The notes: generated from the letters alone by a model not told the origin. A stretch of 64,000 nt of DNA from Pseudonocardia sp. 73-21 (GCF_001899645.1 NZ_MKVV01000020.1:1-64000), one strand, 5' to 3'. Counted from the stretch's first letter, positions 33,585 through 43,007 are shown. Numbers and translations are program-made.

Positions 33585-33843
33585 CCTGTGGGCCGAGGCC
33601 AGCGGAAACACCTCCCTGATCACCATCTACCAGCGGCTCATGGGCGACATGAGCCGCATCCGGGCTCTGCGGCTCACCTCGGGCCACCCGGCGGATGCTG
33701 CCGGCTCGTCGGGCCACGGGGTGCGCGACGTCCTGGACGAGTGCCACCCCGACCGGGCCGCCGCGGAGGCCCGGCGCCACATCGAGATGTCGCTGGACGT
33801 CGTCGAGCCCGAAAGTGTGGTGAGTAGCCTCGCTGCCGAGTGA
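33585..33843 (+). pseudogene. C-terminal fragment of a GntR/FCD regulator
   Basis: LWAEASGNTSLITIYQRLMG, then DPD/HPDRAAAEARRHIEMSL to a stop at 33841-33843, corresponds to the last helices of an FCD domain. No helix-turn-helix is present upstream in any frame. It may once have controlled the hydantoinase/carboxylase operon that follows. Confidence 0.6.
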
Positions 33844-33892
33844 CGTCAGGTGGGTCGACGTGATGCGTCCACCCACCTCTGGGGCAGGAGCC

Positions 33893-36184
33893 CTACCGGG
33901 TCGGCACCCCTACGTGGTCGACGTGGTCGGCGGGCACGACGGCCGAGTAGACGGCTGTCCAGCAGCCGGGGCAGCAGTACTGGCGGAAGACCACCGGCGC
34001 GTCGACGTAGTCGGTCGGGTCGGCCAGGATCTGCGGTCCCGCGTCGGTCGACGGGCCTTCGTAGATCGCCAACCGGAGGGTGTCCGCCTCGCCGAGCCGC
34101 TCGCCGCAGTGCCGGCACGCGATCACGGGGCCGGCGCCGTCGGTCACCTCCACGAGGTTGTCGTCGAGCCGCCGCGCGATGGTGACGTCGAGCTTCCTGC
34201 TGCCGTCGCCCTGCACCGTGGAGCGGTCACCGCGGGCCGAGCGCCGCCGGTCGCGCTCGGCCGCCGTCGCGGGGCCGTCGACCGTGCCGTCGCCGAGGAC
34301 GACTCCGTAGACGTCACGGGCGGCCGCGGCGGTGATCTTCTCCTCGCGCAGGTCGCCGGCCACCGCCTCGGGATCGCGGCGCAGCGGGTCGCCGTAGCCA
34401 CCGCCGCCCTGCCAGGTCATCGCGAACACCTCACCGGGAGCGAGGTAGCTCGACGCGTAGTTCTGGCCGATCTCGAGGGTGTCGCTGCATTCCGCGAGCG
34501 TGGACGGCATCGTCCCGTCGGCGAGCAGCTCGGCCACCCTGCTCTGCCGGGCGACGACGTCGAGGCCGGTGTTGCCGGGGTGCCCGCCCGAGAGGCCGCC
34601 GTTCTGGGCGATGGCCTTCCCGTTCGATGCGAGCACGAGCCCCATCGGGAGCGACGTGCCGTGCGGCGTGATCGCGACCGACGCGCCGACGCCACCGCGG
34701 TGGCGGCCGGGGCCGCCGGAGTCGGGCTCCTCGCGGCGCCACAGCGTGAGCAGCGGGTAGAGGAACTCCGTCATCTCGACGTCGGGGATGCGGCCCATCG
34801 GGATGCAGAACAGGCCCCCGGTGTCGATGCCGTCGGCGTGCGGCCGTGCGCCGTACCCACCGGCCATCGGCTCCATGATGATGTTGAGGAACGGTACGGG
34901 CTGCTCGCCGCGCTGGTCGAGCCCGGCGATGACGGCCGTGTCCCAGGTGCCGCAGCACGTGGCCTGCACGTTCCTGCCCAGCTCCAGCGAGCGGTCGAGC
35001 ATCTGCGACAGGCACTCGGCCACGAGGTTGCCGGTGAGCCAGGCCGGGCCGATCGGGCCGCGGCCGACCGCGGCCGGGAACGTCGCGTTGTTGAGCGTGC
35101 CCTCCTCGGTGACCAGGTCGAAGCAGCGCATCAGGCCGCCGGCCGACCACGGGATGTCGCCGGCCAGGATCGGCAGCAGCGCCAGCATCACCCCGCCGCG
35201 CATCCCGGCGTAGGTGCAGTTGACGACGCCGGACTGTGGGCCGGTGCCGGTGAAGTCGAACGTGAGGTGGCCGCCGGTCTTGGTGGTCCGCACCGTGATC
35301 CTGTGCAGGCCGCGGTCGCCCTCGTGCGACTGGTCCTGGTAGCCGGTGGCGCTCCACGATCCGTCCGGGAGGCTCGCGAGCTTGTCGCGCAGTCGCGACT
35401 CGGCGTCGCCCATCATCCGCTTCATGACGGCCTTGACGGTGTCGGCGCCGTACTGCTCGACGAGGGCGAGGATGCGCTCGCGGCCGACGTTGTTGGCGCC
35501 CACCTTCGCCCGCAGGTCCAGCCCCACCAGCATCGGGACGCGCGAACGCCGCACCCACGCGTCGGCGACGTCGCGCTGGAGCGTGAAGTCACGCACGACC
35601 TTGATCGGCGGTGTGGGAAGGGACTCGGAGAACACGTCCTGCGCGGCGGGGGAGAAGGAGCCCAGCCCGACGCCGCCGAGGTCGGGCTCGTGGCAGATCG
35701 CGCTGGTCCAGGCGAAGAGCTTCCCCTCGTGGAAGACCGGTTGGTAGACCATCGTGTCGTTCTGGTGCAGCCCGCCGCCGACCCACGGGTCGTTGGTCAG
35801 GAACATGTCGCCCTCGGCGATGCCGGGGTTGACCGCGCGGTGGCGCAGCGTCCAGTAGATGGCCAGGTCCACGGCGCCGACGAGCATCGTGTTGTAGAGG
35901 CCCACCTGCACCTCCTGGCCCAGCTCGTCGGAGATGGCGAAGTCGAAGTCGTTCGCGTCGGTGACGATCGGCGAGCCGGACATGCGCTTGAGCGCCTCGC
36001 CCATCTCGTCGGTGACCGACCACAGCCGGTGCCGGACGACCTCGTAGGTGAGCGGGTCGAGCCCGTCGATCTGCTCCGGTGTGACGGTGTGGGTGGCGAG
36101 CGTCGAGGGCAGCGACCGGGCCAGCTCGTCCGGGTCGACGGGGCGGCTGGAGAAGATCTCCGAGCCGGGGATGGGCATGGTCAT
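33893..36184 (-). CDS. HyuB/acetone carboxylase alpha-type subunit with C-terminal Cys-rich domain
   Basis: 763 aa of the hydantoinase B/oxoprolinase family (PLTYEVVRHRLWSVTDEMGEAL, GDMFLTNDPWVGGGLHQND, HLTFDFTGTGPQSGVVNCTY). After the family core (about 1-610) comes an extra C-terminal part (640-763) with CRHCGE and CCPGC pairs and a HVGVPT end. This resembles the small zinc-binding gamma subunit of acetone/acetophenone carboxylases, here fused on. With HyuA it should form an ATP-dependent carboxylase or amide/lactam hydrolase. ATG 36184 overlaps the HyuA stop (ATGA). Confidence 0.88.
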   Translation of the reverse strand: MTMPIPGSEIFSSRPVDPDELARSLPSTLATHTVTPEQIDGLDPLTYEVVRHRLWSVTDEMGEALKRMSGSPIVTDANDFDFAISDELGQEVQVGLYNTMLVGAVDLAIYWTLRHRAVNPGIAEGDMFLTNDPWVGGGLHQNDTMVYQPVFHEGKLFAWTSAICHEPDLGGVGLGSFSPAAQDVFSESLPTPPIKVVRDFTLQRDVADAWVRRSRVPMLVGLDLRAKVGANNVGRERILALVEQYGADTVKAVMKRMMGDAESRLRDKLASLPDGSWSATGYQDQSHEGDRGLHRITVRTTKTGGHLTFDFTGTGPQSGVVNCTYAGMRGGVMLALLPILAGDIPWSAGGLMRCFDLVTEEGTLNNATFPAAVGRGPIGPAWLTGNLVAECLSQMLDRSLELGRNVQATCCGTWDTAVIAGLDQRGEQPVPFLNIIMEPMAGGYGARPHADGIDTGGLFCIPMGRIPDVEMTEFLYPLLTLWRREEPDSGGPGRHRGGVGASVAITPHGTSLPMGLVLASNGKAIAQNGGLSGGHPGNTGLDVVARQSRVAELLADGTMPSTLAECSDTLEIGQNYASSYLAPGEVFAMTWQGGGGYGDPLRRDPEAVAGDLREEKITAAAARDVYGVVLGDGTVDGPATAAERDRRRSARGDRSTVQGDGSRKLDVTIARRLDDNLVEVTDGAGPVIACRHCGERLGEADTLRLAIYEGPSTDAGPQILADPTDYVDAPVVFRQYCCPGCWTAVYSAVVPADHVDHVGVPTR

Positions 36185-38298
36185 GACTCACTCCGGACAC
36201 TCGTGCGGATGCTGAGGTTGCCGAGACGGTCGACGGTGCCGGTGCTGCCGCCGGGGACGACGACGGTGGTGGTGGGTACCTCGACGATGGCGGGACCGGC
36301 CACGACGTGGCCCGCCCGCAGTTGCTGGTAGTCGTAGACCGGTGTGTCGACGAAACCGGTCGCGGCGTCGAGATTGACGGGCCGGCTGCCGACCAGGGCC
36401 TCGGCGGGATCGGCGGAGGACGCCGTCGGGATCTCCGGGAACTCCGGCGAGAACGGCAGCACCCCGATGCCGCGGACCCGGAAGGTGATGGCCTGGATGC
36501 CGGCCTCGCGGAACCCGGCCTCCGCGCCGTAGAGCGCCGCGTAGCGCTCCTCGAACGCGGCTGCGGCCGACTCGATCGCGGCGGTGTCGAGCGGTCCGTC
36601 CGCCACCGGTGCGGTGACCTCGGCCAGCTGCATCGTGTAGCGCATGTCGATCTCGCGGTGCAGCTCGACGGTGGCGAAGCGCACGCCCTGGCGGTCGAGC
36701 CCGTCCCGGACCCGTTTCTCCAGGTCGGCGAAGTTCCGCTCCGCGCGGGCCGGGTCGAACGGGACGAACGTCGGGTCCGAGAGCTCGGCCGCCAGCACGA
36801 TGTCCGACGACGCGAGCCCGTAGGCGGAGAACGCCGACGCCACCGGCCCGAGCGGGACGACGACCTCGGCCACGCCCACCTCGGCGGCGTAGCGGGCGCA
36901 GTGCGCGGGACCGGCGCCGCCGAACGCGTAGAGCACGAACTCGCGCGGGTCGTGTCCGGCCTCGACGACGGACTTGCGCAGCAGGTCGCCCGTCTGCGCG
37001 TTCTGCACCGCGTAGATCGCTGCGGCGGCGTCCTCGACGGACAGTCCGAGCGGCTTGGCGATCTGGGTGCCGATGGCCTCGCGCGCCAACTCCAGCGAGA
37101 GCGGCTTGCGGCCGCCGAGCAGCCCGCGCTCGGGCAGGATGCCCAGCACCAGGTTGGCGTCGGTGTTGGTCGGTTCGGTGCCGCCCTGGCCGTAGCAGGC
37201 CGGGCCGGGCACGGCCTGTGCGCTGCGCGGCCCGACGCGCAGGTTGCCGCCGGCGTCCAGCCAGGCGATCGCGCCGCCGCCGGAGCCGATCGCGTCGACC
37301 TTCAGCGTCGGCACGTTGATCGGGTGGTGGTTGATGACGGTGGTGGTGGCGCGCACCGGTTCGCCGTCGACGACGAGCCCCGCGAGGAAGGTGGTGCCGC
37401 CGACGTCGGTGGAGATGACGTTGGGGTGGCCGAGTTGGCGGCCCAGGGCGAGCGCGCCGACCACGCCGCCGGTGAGCACGGACCCGACGGTGCTGATCGC
37501 CGCCGACGGCGCCTCCGAGGCCAGCACCGCGCCGCCGTTGCTCTGCATCACCAGCAGCGGTCCGGCGAGCTTCCGCTCGCGCAGCGCGTCCTCCAGGGAG
37601 GTCAGGTAGTCGCGCAGGCCGGGGCCGATCTGGGTGCTCATGATCGTCGTGGCGTTGCGGGCGAACTCCCGGATCCGCGGGCTGACCTCGCACGACAGCG
37701 CGACGAACACTCCCGCGTCCTGCTCGGCGACCAGCTCGCGCAGGCGGTGCTCGTGCGCGGGGTTGCGGAACGACCACAGCAGCGAGATCGCGATGGCGCG
37801 CACGCCGTCGTCGAGCAGGGCGCGAATCGAGCTGCGGGCGGCGTCCTCGTCGAGGGCGACGATGACGGTGCCGTCGCGGTCGACGCGCTCGGTGACCTCC
37901 AGCGCGTGCCGCTTGGGCAGCAGGTGGTGGCCCTTGTCCTGGGCGAGCACGTGCTGCAGCTCGTGCGGAGCGCGTCCGAGGTAGCGGCCCTCGACGTTCA
38001 TGATGAAGATCGAGTCGCGGTGGCCCTTGGTGGTGAGGAAGCCGACCGGCGGGACGTTGCCCATCACCAGCGCGTTCAGCGACGACGTGGTGCCGTGGGC
38101 GATGTGGTGGGTGTCGGCGAGCATCTCGGGCAGCGTCTTCCCGACCTGCTCGGCGAGCAGCTCCAGCACGTCCAGCACTCCGCGGGAGTAGTCGGGCGGG
38201 GTGGAGGGCGACTTCGCGGCGACGACCGTCCCCGCGTCGTCGTCCAGGACGGCGTCGGTGAACGTGCCGCCCACGTCCACGCCGATGACATAGGTCAT
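36181..38298 (-). CDS. HyuA/acetone carboxylase beta-type subunit (ATP-binding)
   Basis: 705 aa, hydantoinase A/oxoprolinase family. The N-terminal ASKHA-type phosphate loop GVDVGGTFTDAVLDDD (residues 5-20), SLNALVMGN, ISTDVGGTTFLAGLV and YAFGGAGPAHCARYA give the actin-like ATPase core. Length and order HyuA-HyuB match hydantoinases, oxoprolinases and acetone/acetophenone carboxylases. The Cys-rich tail on the partner tips the balance toward a carboxylase. First gene of the minus operon, divergent from the flavin monooxygenase across 118 bases. Confidence 0.9.
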   Translation of the reverse strand: MTYVIGVDVGGTFTDAVLDDDAGTVVAAKSPSTPPDYSRGVLDVLELLAEQVGKTLPEMLADTHHIAHGTTSSLNALVMGNVPPVGFLTTKGHRDSIFIMNVEGRYLGRAPHELQHVLAQDKGHHLLPKRHALEVTERVDRDGTVIVALDEDAARSSIRALLDDGVRAIAISLLWSFRNPAHEHRLRELVAEQDAGVFVALSCEVSPRIREFARNATTIMSTQIGPGLRDYLTSLEDALRERKLAGPLLVMQSNGGAVLASEAPSAAISTVGSVLTGGVVGALALGRQLGHPNVISTDVGGTTFLAGLVVDGEPVRATTTVINHHPINVPTLKVDAIGSGGGAIAWLDAGGNLRVGPRSAQAVPGPACYGQGGTEPTNTDANLVLGILPERGLLGGRKPLSLELAREAIGTQIAKPLGLSVEDAAAAIYAVQNAQTGDLLRKSVVEAGHDPREFVLYAFGGAGPAHCARYAAEVGVAEVVVPLGPVASAFSAYGLASSDIVLAAELSDPTFVPFDPARAERNFADLEKRVRDGLDRQGVRFATVELHREIDMRYTMQLAEVTAPVADGPLDTAAIESAAAAFEERYAALYGAEAGFREAGIQAITFRVRGIGVLPFSPEFPEIPTASSADPAEALVGSRPVNLDAATGFVDTPVYDYQQLRAGHVVAGPAIVEVPTTTVVVPGGSTGTVDRLGNLSIRTSVRSES

Positions 38299-38350
38299 GA
38301 CTCACGCTCCTTCGCGGCGACGGCCGCAGTGAGCTGCGGACCTGACGGTT

Positions 38351-38370
38351 GCGTAGACTATTTAACGTCT
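38351..38370. promoter_or_regulatory. Divergent promoter core with AGAC-GTCT inverted repeat
   Basis: GCGTAGACTATTTAACGTCT is an AT-rich island in GC-rich DNA between HyuA and the monooxygenase gene. AGAC (38355-38358) and GTCT (38367-38370) form an inverted repeat around TATTTAAC, which could serve as a -10. The GCGTAGAC octamer recurs at 43011-43018 before the VOC operon. Confidence 0.45.
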
Positions 38371-38416
38371 GCGATGGTAGTCAAGGACGACGACCGACGG
38401 ATCTCAGGAGGACCGC

Positions 38417-39898
38417 ATGCAGCTACGCCGGGTGGCCGTGCTCGGAGGGGGGCCGGCAGGCCTCTACGCCGCGCGCCTGCTCAAGCTGGCCCAGCCGCAC
38501 TGCGAGGTCGTCGTGCACGAGCAGGGGGAGCGCGACACCACGTTCGGTTTCGGGGTCGGGCTCGCCGCCGGCACCCAGCGCAAGCTGGAGGCCGCCGACC
38601 CCGACACGCTGCGCGACATCCGGGCGGGCGGCTACCGCCACGACATGACGATGGACGTCGGCGGCGCGGTCGCGAGGGTGCAGAACGACAACCTCATCGG
38701 CGTCGCGCGCACCGAGTTGCTCGACGTGCTGCAGCGTCACGCCGAGAAGGCCGGGGTGCGGCTGGAGTACGGGGAGCGCCGCGTGGTCGCAGACCTGGAC
38801 GCCGACGTCGTGATCGCCGCCGACGGGGTCGGCAGTGCCACCCGCGAGGCGGGCGGGTTCGGAGCCTCGGTGGAGGTCGGCCGCGGCCTGTTCCTGTGGT
38901 GCGGTGCGGGCTTCGCGCTCGACGACGCCGTGTTCGCGCCGGTCGACACCGAGCACGGCACGTTCGTCACCCACGCCTACCCCTACGCCGCGGACCGCAG
39001 CACGTTCCTCATCGAGACCGACGAGCGGACGTGGCGCTCCGCCGGGTTCGACACGACGGTGGCGGGGGAGGAGTCGGACACCGTCTCGCTGGCCTATCTG
39101 CAGGAGGCGTTCCGCACCCACCTGCGCGGCCACGACCTGATCGGCAACCGGACGCGCTGGCAGCGCTTCCGCACCGTCGTGTGCGAGCGCTGGTCCGACG
39201 GGCGGGTCGTCCTGCTCGGCGATGCCGCCCATACGGCCCACTTCTCGATCGGCTCGGGTACGAAGCTGGCGATGGAGGACGCGATCGCGCTGGTCGGGGC
39301 CCTGGACGAGGAGCCGGATGCGGCCACGGCGTTCACCCGCTACGAGGCGGCCCGGCGCCCCGCCGTGGAGCGGCTGCAGGAGCTGGCGCGGCGCAGCCAG
39401 CTGTGGTGGGAGTCGTTCCCGTCGCGCACCCATCTCCCCGTCGAGCGGCTGATGGTGGCGTACATGACCCGCGCCGGGAACGTGCCGCTCGACCGTTTCG
39501 CCATCACCAGCCCGGACGTGGTCGGTGCCGCGCTCGGCCAGTACGCGGGTGTGCCGCCACAGGTGCCGGCGGATCTCACGGGCTGGGTCCTGCGATCGCA
39601 CGTGGTGCCCGCCGACGAGGACGCGTTCGTCGTCGACACCGTGGTGGATGACCCGTGGGGTGCCAACGCCGACGCGGTCGTCGCCGTCGCGCGCGAGACG
39701 CGGGCCGGATTGTTCCGCGTCGTCGGCCCGGCCGACCGCAGCGCCCTGCTCACGCGGCTCGATCTCGCCGAACGACTGCGCCTCGAGGCCGGTGGCACGG
39801 TGGTGGTCGAGGGACCGTCCGAGCTGCGTGACGATCTGGCGGCCGGCCTGGTCAGCGGTCGTGCCGACCTGGTCGCCTTCGGGGAGGAGCTGTCGTGA
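38417..39898 (+). CDS. FAD-dependent aryl-CoA monooxygenase (salicylyl-CoA 5-hydroxylase/anthraniloyl-CoA monooxygenase-like)
   Basis: 493 aa; CAGGAGGACC ribosome site. FAD motif VLGGGPAGLYAA (residues 8-19), VVHEQGERDTTFGFGVGL, DVVIAADGVGS (the DG motif) and GDAAHTAHFSIGSGTKLAMED. The HFSIGSGTKLAMED wording is characteristic of salicylyl-CoA 5-hydroxylase and the monooxygenase half of 2-aminobenzoyl-CoA monooxygenase. The extra C-terminal 110 residues lack a second flavin domain. Predicted to hydroxylate an aryl-CoA ring with NAD(P)H and O2. The ligase gene overlaps its stop (GTGA). Confidence 0.85.
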   Translation: MQLRRVAVLGGGPAGLYAARLLKLAQPHCEVVVHEQGERDTTFGFGVGLAAGTQRKLEAADPDTLRDIRAGGYRHDMTMDVGGAVARVQNDNLIGVARTELLDVLQRHAEKAGVRLEYGERRVVADLDADVVIAADGVGSATREAGGFGASVEVGRGLFLWCGAGFALDDAVFAPVDTEHGTFVTHAYPYAADRSTFLIETDERTWRSAGFDTTVAGEESDTVSLAYLQEAFRTHLRGHDLIGNRTRWQRFRTVVCERWSDGRVVLLGDAAHTAHFSIGSGTKLAMEDAIALVGALDEEPDAATAFTRYEAARRPAVERLQELARRSQLWWESFPSRTHLPVERLMVAYMTRAGNVPLDRFAITSPDVVGAALGQYAGVPPQVPADLTGWVLRSHVVPADEDAFVVDTVVDDPWGANADAVVAVARETRAGLFRVVGPADRSALLTRLDLAERLRLEAGGTVVVEGPSELRDDLAAGLVSGRADLVAFGEELS

Positions 39899-41517
39899 AG
39901 GGCACCGACCCGCGCCTCGTCCCGTACCCGCCCGCGTTCGTCGCCCGCTACCGCGAGGCCGGGCTCTGGGGTGACCGGACGATCGCCGACGAGTTCCACG
40001 CCGTCGCGAAGGTGCATCCCGACCGGCTCGCCGTCGCCGGGCTCGACTCCCGCCTGAGCTTCCGCGAGCTCGACGCCCGCACCGACGTGCTCGCCGCCGG
40101 CCTCGCGGAGCTGGGCCTGGAGCCGGGCGACCCGGTGCTCTTCCAGGTCACCAACCGGGTCGGGTCCGTCGTCGCCTGGTACGGCGTGCTCAAGGCCGGG
40201 CTCGTGCCGGTGTGCACCCTGGCCGCACACCGCGGCCACGAGATCGGCGCCATCAGCAGGCGCGTCGGCGCCGTGGCGCACCTGGTGGAGGCGGGGAACC
40301 GCGGCTTCGATCTGGTCGGCTTCGCCCACGACCAGCAGGTCGGGCACCCGACGCTGCGGCACGTCCTGGTCCTCGACGAGCTGGCGACGCTCGGTGCGGA
40401 CGTCGACCCGGCCACGGCGCGGAAGGTCGTCGACGGGATCCAGCAGGGCATCGACCCCGACGACGTCGCGGTCTTCCAGCTGTCGGGCGGCACCACCGGG
40501 GTGCCCAAGGTGATCCCGCGCCTGCACGCCGAGTACTGGTACAACGCCGTCGAGTACGCCCGCTCGTGGGACTGGACACCCGACACGCGGGTCGCCCACC
40601 TCATCCCGATCATCCACAACGCCGGCATCACCTGTGCCGTGCACGCCCCGCACAGCGTCGGGGCCGCCCTGGTGCTCGGCACCGCCGATCTCGACCTGTC
40701 GTTGCCGCTGCTCGCCGAGGCCGGCGCGACGCACGTGCTGCTCGGCCACGGCCACTTCGGTGCCCCCGGGCATCCAACGTTCGACGCCGCGGCGCACTCG
40801 CTCACGCAGGTCGTGCTGTCCGGCACGAAGGTCCCGCCGGCGCTGTTCGACGGGCTGGAGCGGCGTGGTCTGTGGTCGGCGCAGCTGTTCGGGATGGGCG
40901 AGGGTCTGATGCTCACCACCCGTCCCGGCACGCCGCGCGCCGCCCGCGCCACCACCGTCGGCACTCCGATCTCCGAGCTCGACGAGGTCCGCGTCCTGGC
41001 GCCGGGCACCGAGGACGAGGTGCCCGACGGCGAGATCGGCGAGCTGTGCTGCCGCGGCCCGTACACGCTGCGCGGCTACCTCGACGCTCCCGGGCACAAC
41101 GCCCGCGCGTTCACCTCCGACGGCTTCTACCGCACCGGTGACCTGGCGGTGATCACCGGGATCGAGGGCGGGCGCTACATCGCGATCGAGGGCCGCATCA
41201 AGGACCTCATCAACCGCGGCGGCGAGAAGATCAGCGCCGAGGAGGTGGAGCTGCTCCTGCTGCGCCACCCGCGCGTCCGGAACGCCGCCGTCGTCGCCGT
41301 GCCCGACCCGCGCCTGGGCGAGCGCAGCTGCGCATTCCTGGTGGTCGACGGCGAACCGCTGACCCTGGTCGACATCCAGGAGCACTTCGCGCAGCTCCAG
41401 GTCGCGAAGTTCAAGTGGCCCGAACGCGTGGAGCACCTGGCCGAGATCCCGCGGACGCTCGTGGGCAAGGTCGACAAGAAGCACCTCCAGGCGATCGCAG
41501 CAGAGGGAGTGTCGTGA
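39895..41517 (+). CDS. Aryl-acid AMP ligase / aryl-CoA synthetase (DhbE/SdgA-like)
   Basis: 540 aa, GTG 39895 overlapping the monooxygenase stop. ANL adenylating enzyme: P-loop LSGGTTGVPKVIPR near residue 195, the YRTGDLA motif near 410, and C-terminal PRTLVGKVDKKHLQ with the catalytic Lys. The LSGGTTG-PK-IPR form and the IPIIHNAG stretch belong to 2,3-dihydroxybenzoate/salicylate-AMP ligases. Together with the hydroxylase it would activate salicylate or a relative and pass the CoA ester on, as in the salicylyl-CoA/gentisyl-CoA route. Confidence 0.87.
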   Translation: MKGTDPRLVPYPPAFVARYREAGLWGDRTIADEFHAVAKVHPDRLAVAGLDSRLSFRELDARTDVLAAGLAELGLEPGDPVLFQVTNRVGSVVAWYGVLKAGLVPVCTLAAHRGHEIGAISRRVGAVAHLVEAGNRGFDLVGFAHDQQVGHPTLRHVLVLDELATLGADVDPATARKVVDGIQQGIDPDDVAVFQLSGGTTGVPKVIPRLHAEYWYNAVEYARSWDWTPDTRVAHLIPIIHNAGITCAVHAPHSVGAALVLGTADLDLSLPLLAEAGATHVLLGHGHFGAPGHPTFDAAAHSLTQVVLSGTKVPPALFDGLERRGLWSAQLFGMGEGLMLTTRPGTPRAARATTVGTPISELDEVRVLAPGTEDEVPDGEIGELCCRGPYTLRGYLDAPGHNARAFTSDGFYRTGDLAVITGIEGGRYIAIEGRIKDLINRGGEKISAEEVELLLLRHPRVRNAAVVAVPDPRLGERSCAFLVVDGEPLTLVDIQEHFAQLQVAKFKWPERVEHLAEIPRTLVGKVDKKHLQAIAAEGVS

Positions 41518-42278
41518 CCCACCGGATCGGGCTGGTCGTACCCAGCTCCAACGTCACCGTCGAGACCGAGGTGCCCGCGCTGCTCGCCCGGCACGCCGAC
41601 GCGCGGTTCTCGTTCCACTCCAGCCGGATGCGCATGCACCAGGTCACCCCCGAGGGGTTGCGCGCGATGAACGACCAGCGCGAGCGCTGCGTCGACGAGA
41701 TCGCCGACGCCGGCGTCGACGTGGTGCTCTACGCCTGCCTCGTCGCGCTCATGGCGCAGGGGCCGGGGGAGCACCGTCGCGCCGAGGAGGCCGTCACGGA
41801 TCAGCTGGCGAAGGCCGGGCAGAGCCCGCGGGTGCTCTCCAGTGCCGGGGCCCTCGTCGACGGGCTGACGGCACTCGGCGCCCGTCGGATCGGGCTGGTC
41901 ACGCCGTACCTGCGGCCGCTGGCCGATCAGGTCGTCGGCTACCTGGAGGCGGAGGGCTTCGCGGTGCTCGACTGGGCGGCGCTGGAGGTGGGCGACAACG
42001 CCGAGGTCGGCTGCATCCCCGGTGACCGGGTGCTCGCCGCCGCCCGCGGGCTCCGTCTCACGGGTGCCGACGCGCTCGTGATCTCGGCCTGCGTGCAGAT
42101 GCCCTCGCTCGACCTCGTGGAGCCGGCGGAGGCGGAGTTCGGCCTGCCCGTGCTCTCTGCGGCCACGGCCGGGGCCTACGCCCTGCTGCGGGCGCTGGAC
42201 CTGCCGCCCGTGCTGCCCGGCGCCGGCACGCTGCTCGGGGCCGGTGCCTACGATTACGGGCATGACCGGCGCCGCTGA
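41514..42278 (+). CDS. Maleate isomerase / arylmalonate decarboxylase-like (Asp/Glu racemase fold)
   Basis: 254 aa, GTG 41514 overlapping the ligase stop. N-terminal RIGLVVPSSNVTVETEV and the two active-site Cys regions, VVLYACLVALM (about residue 75) and LVISACVQMPS (about 195), are typical of maleate cis-trans isomerase and related arylmalonate decarboxylases. In aromatic catabolism it could isomerise maleate or a maleyl intermediate after ring cleavage. The ring-cleaving enzyme would be elsewhere, possibly the VOC protein downstream. Its end overlaps the TetR gene by 17 bases. Confidence 0.82.
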   Translation: MTHRIGLVVPSSNVTVETEVPALLARHADARFSFHSSRMRMHQVTPEGLRAMNDQRERCVDEIADAGVDVVLYACLVALMAQGPGEHRRAEEAVTDQLAKAGQSPRVLSSAGALVDGLTALGARRIGLVTPYLRPLADQVVGYLEAEGFAVLDWAALEVGDNAEVGCIPGDRVLAAARGLRLTGADALVISACVQMPSLDLVEPAEAEFGLPVLSAATAGAYALLRALDLPPVLPGAGTLLGAGAYDYGHDRRR

Positions 42279-42966
42279 CCGCAGGACCGGCCGGGGTGGC
42301 CCGCGTCGCGAGCTCGTCGAGAACGAGATGTACGAGCACGCGATCCGGCTCTTCGCCGAGCGCGGCTTCGCCGGCACCAGCCTGCAGGACATCGCCGACG
42401 CGATGGGCATCACGCGTCCGGCGCTCTACTACTACGTCAAGAGCAAGGACGAGCTGCTCGCGAAGCTCGGGGTCGACGTCGCAGGCGGGTCGGCCGCCGA
42501 GATGGCCGAGCTCGTCGCCCGTCCCGACCTCGACGCCGTCGGCAAGCTGCGCGGCATCGCCAGGCTGACGGTCCTGCGGATGGCGCGGCAGCCCGACCGG
42601 TTCCGGCTGCTGATCCGGTCGGAGGCGGAGCTGCCGCCGGAGCTCGCGGAGTCCTACGACGCCAGCAGACGCGCGGTGCTCAAGACCGTCATCGAGGTCG
42701 TCGAGCAGGGCATCGTCGCCGGTCAGCTGCGCCCGGTCGACGCGCGCGTCGCGGCGCTGGCCGTGATCGGCATGTGCAACTGGGTGGCGTGGTGGTTCCG
42801 TCCCGATCGCGACGACGTCGAGGCCGTGGCCGACCAGCTCGCCGACATGGCGCTCGCCGCGCTGCAGCGCGCCGACCACCGCACGCCCGACGGGGAGGGC
42901 CCCGCCGCGGCGCTGGCGATGCTGCGCCAGGACCTCGACCACCTGGAGCGCATCCTCGACGTGTGA
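42262..42966 (+). CDS. TetR/AcrR-family regulator
   Basis: 234 aa. ATG 42262 is preferred to the GTG at 42244 because family homology starts after it. The N-terminal helix-turn-helix (IRLFAERGFAGTSLQDIAD, ITRPALYYYVKSKDELL; residues 28-72) is canonical. The C-terminal domain resembles KstR/FadR-like acyl-CoA responsive regulators (LRPVDARVAALAVIGMCNW). Last gene of the monooxygenase operon. Likely operators are the palindrome just downstream and the divergent promoter at 38.35 kb. Confidence 0.88.
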   Translation: MTGAADRRTGRGGPRRELVENEMYEHAIRLFAERGFAGTSLQDIADAMGITRPALYYYVKSKDELLAKLGVDVAGGSAAEMAELVARPDLDAVGKLRGIARLTVLRMARQPDRFRLLIRSEAELPPELAESYDASRRAVLKTVIEVVEQGIVAGQLRPVDARVAALAVIGMCNWVAWWFRPDRDDVEAVADQLADMALAALQRADHRTPDGEGPAAALAMLRQDLDHLERILDV

Positions 42967-42991
42967 TTGTGCGCCCGAGATTTTGCTACAG

Positions 42992-43007
42992 CGTCAAACT
43001 GTTGACG
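42992..43007. promoter_or_regulatory. 16-bp inverted repeat, candidate TetR operator and leaderless promoter
   Basis: CGTCAA (42992-42997), a 4-base spacer and TTGACG (43002-43007) form a perfect inverted repeat between TetR and the VOC gene. TTGACG can also be a -35 box, with TAGCGT (43025-43030) 17 bases on as -10; that would start the transcript at or just before the ATG at 43039, giving a leaderless mRNA. Repressor and RNA polymerase would then compete. Confidence 0.5.

Noticed and set aside
36188-39651. Very long open frames opposite HyuA, HyuB and the flavin monooxygenase (one of over 1,100 codons)
   Set aside because: They are antisense or alternate-frame shadows in GC-rich DNA, with Arg/Gly/Pro-rich or low-complexity translations and no domains; the opposite strand carries clear enzymes.
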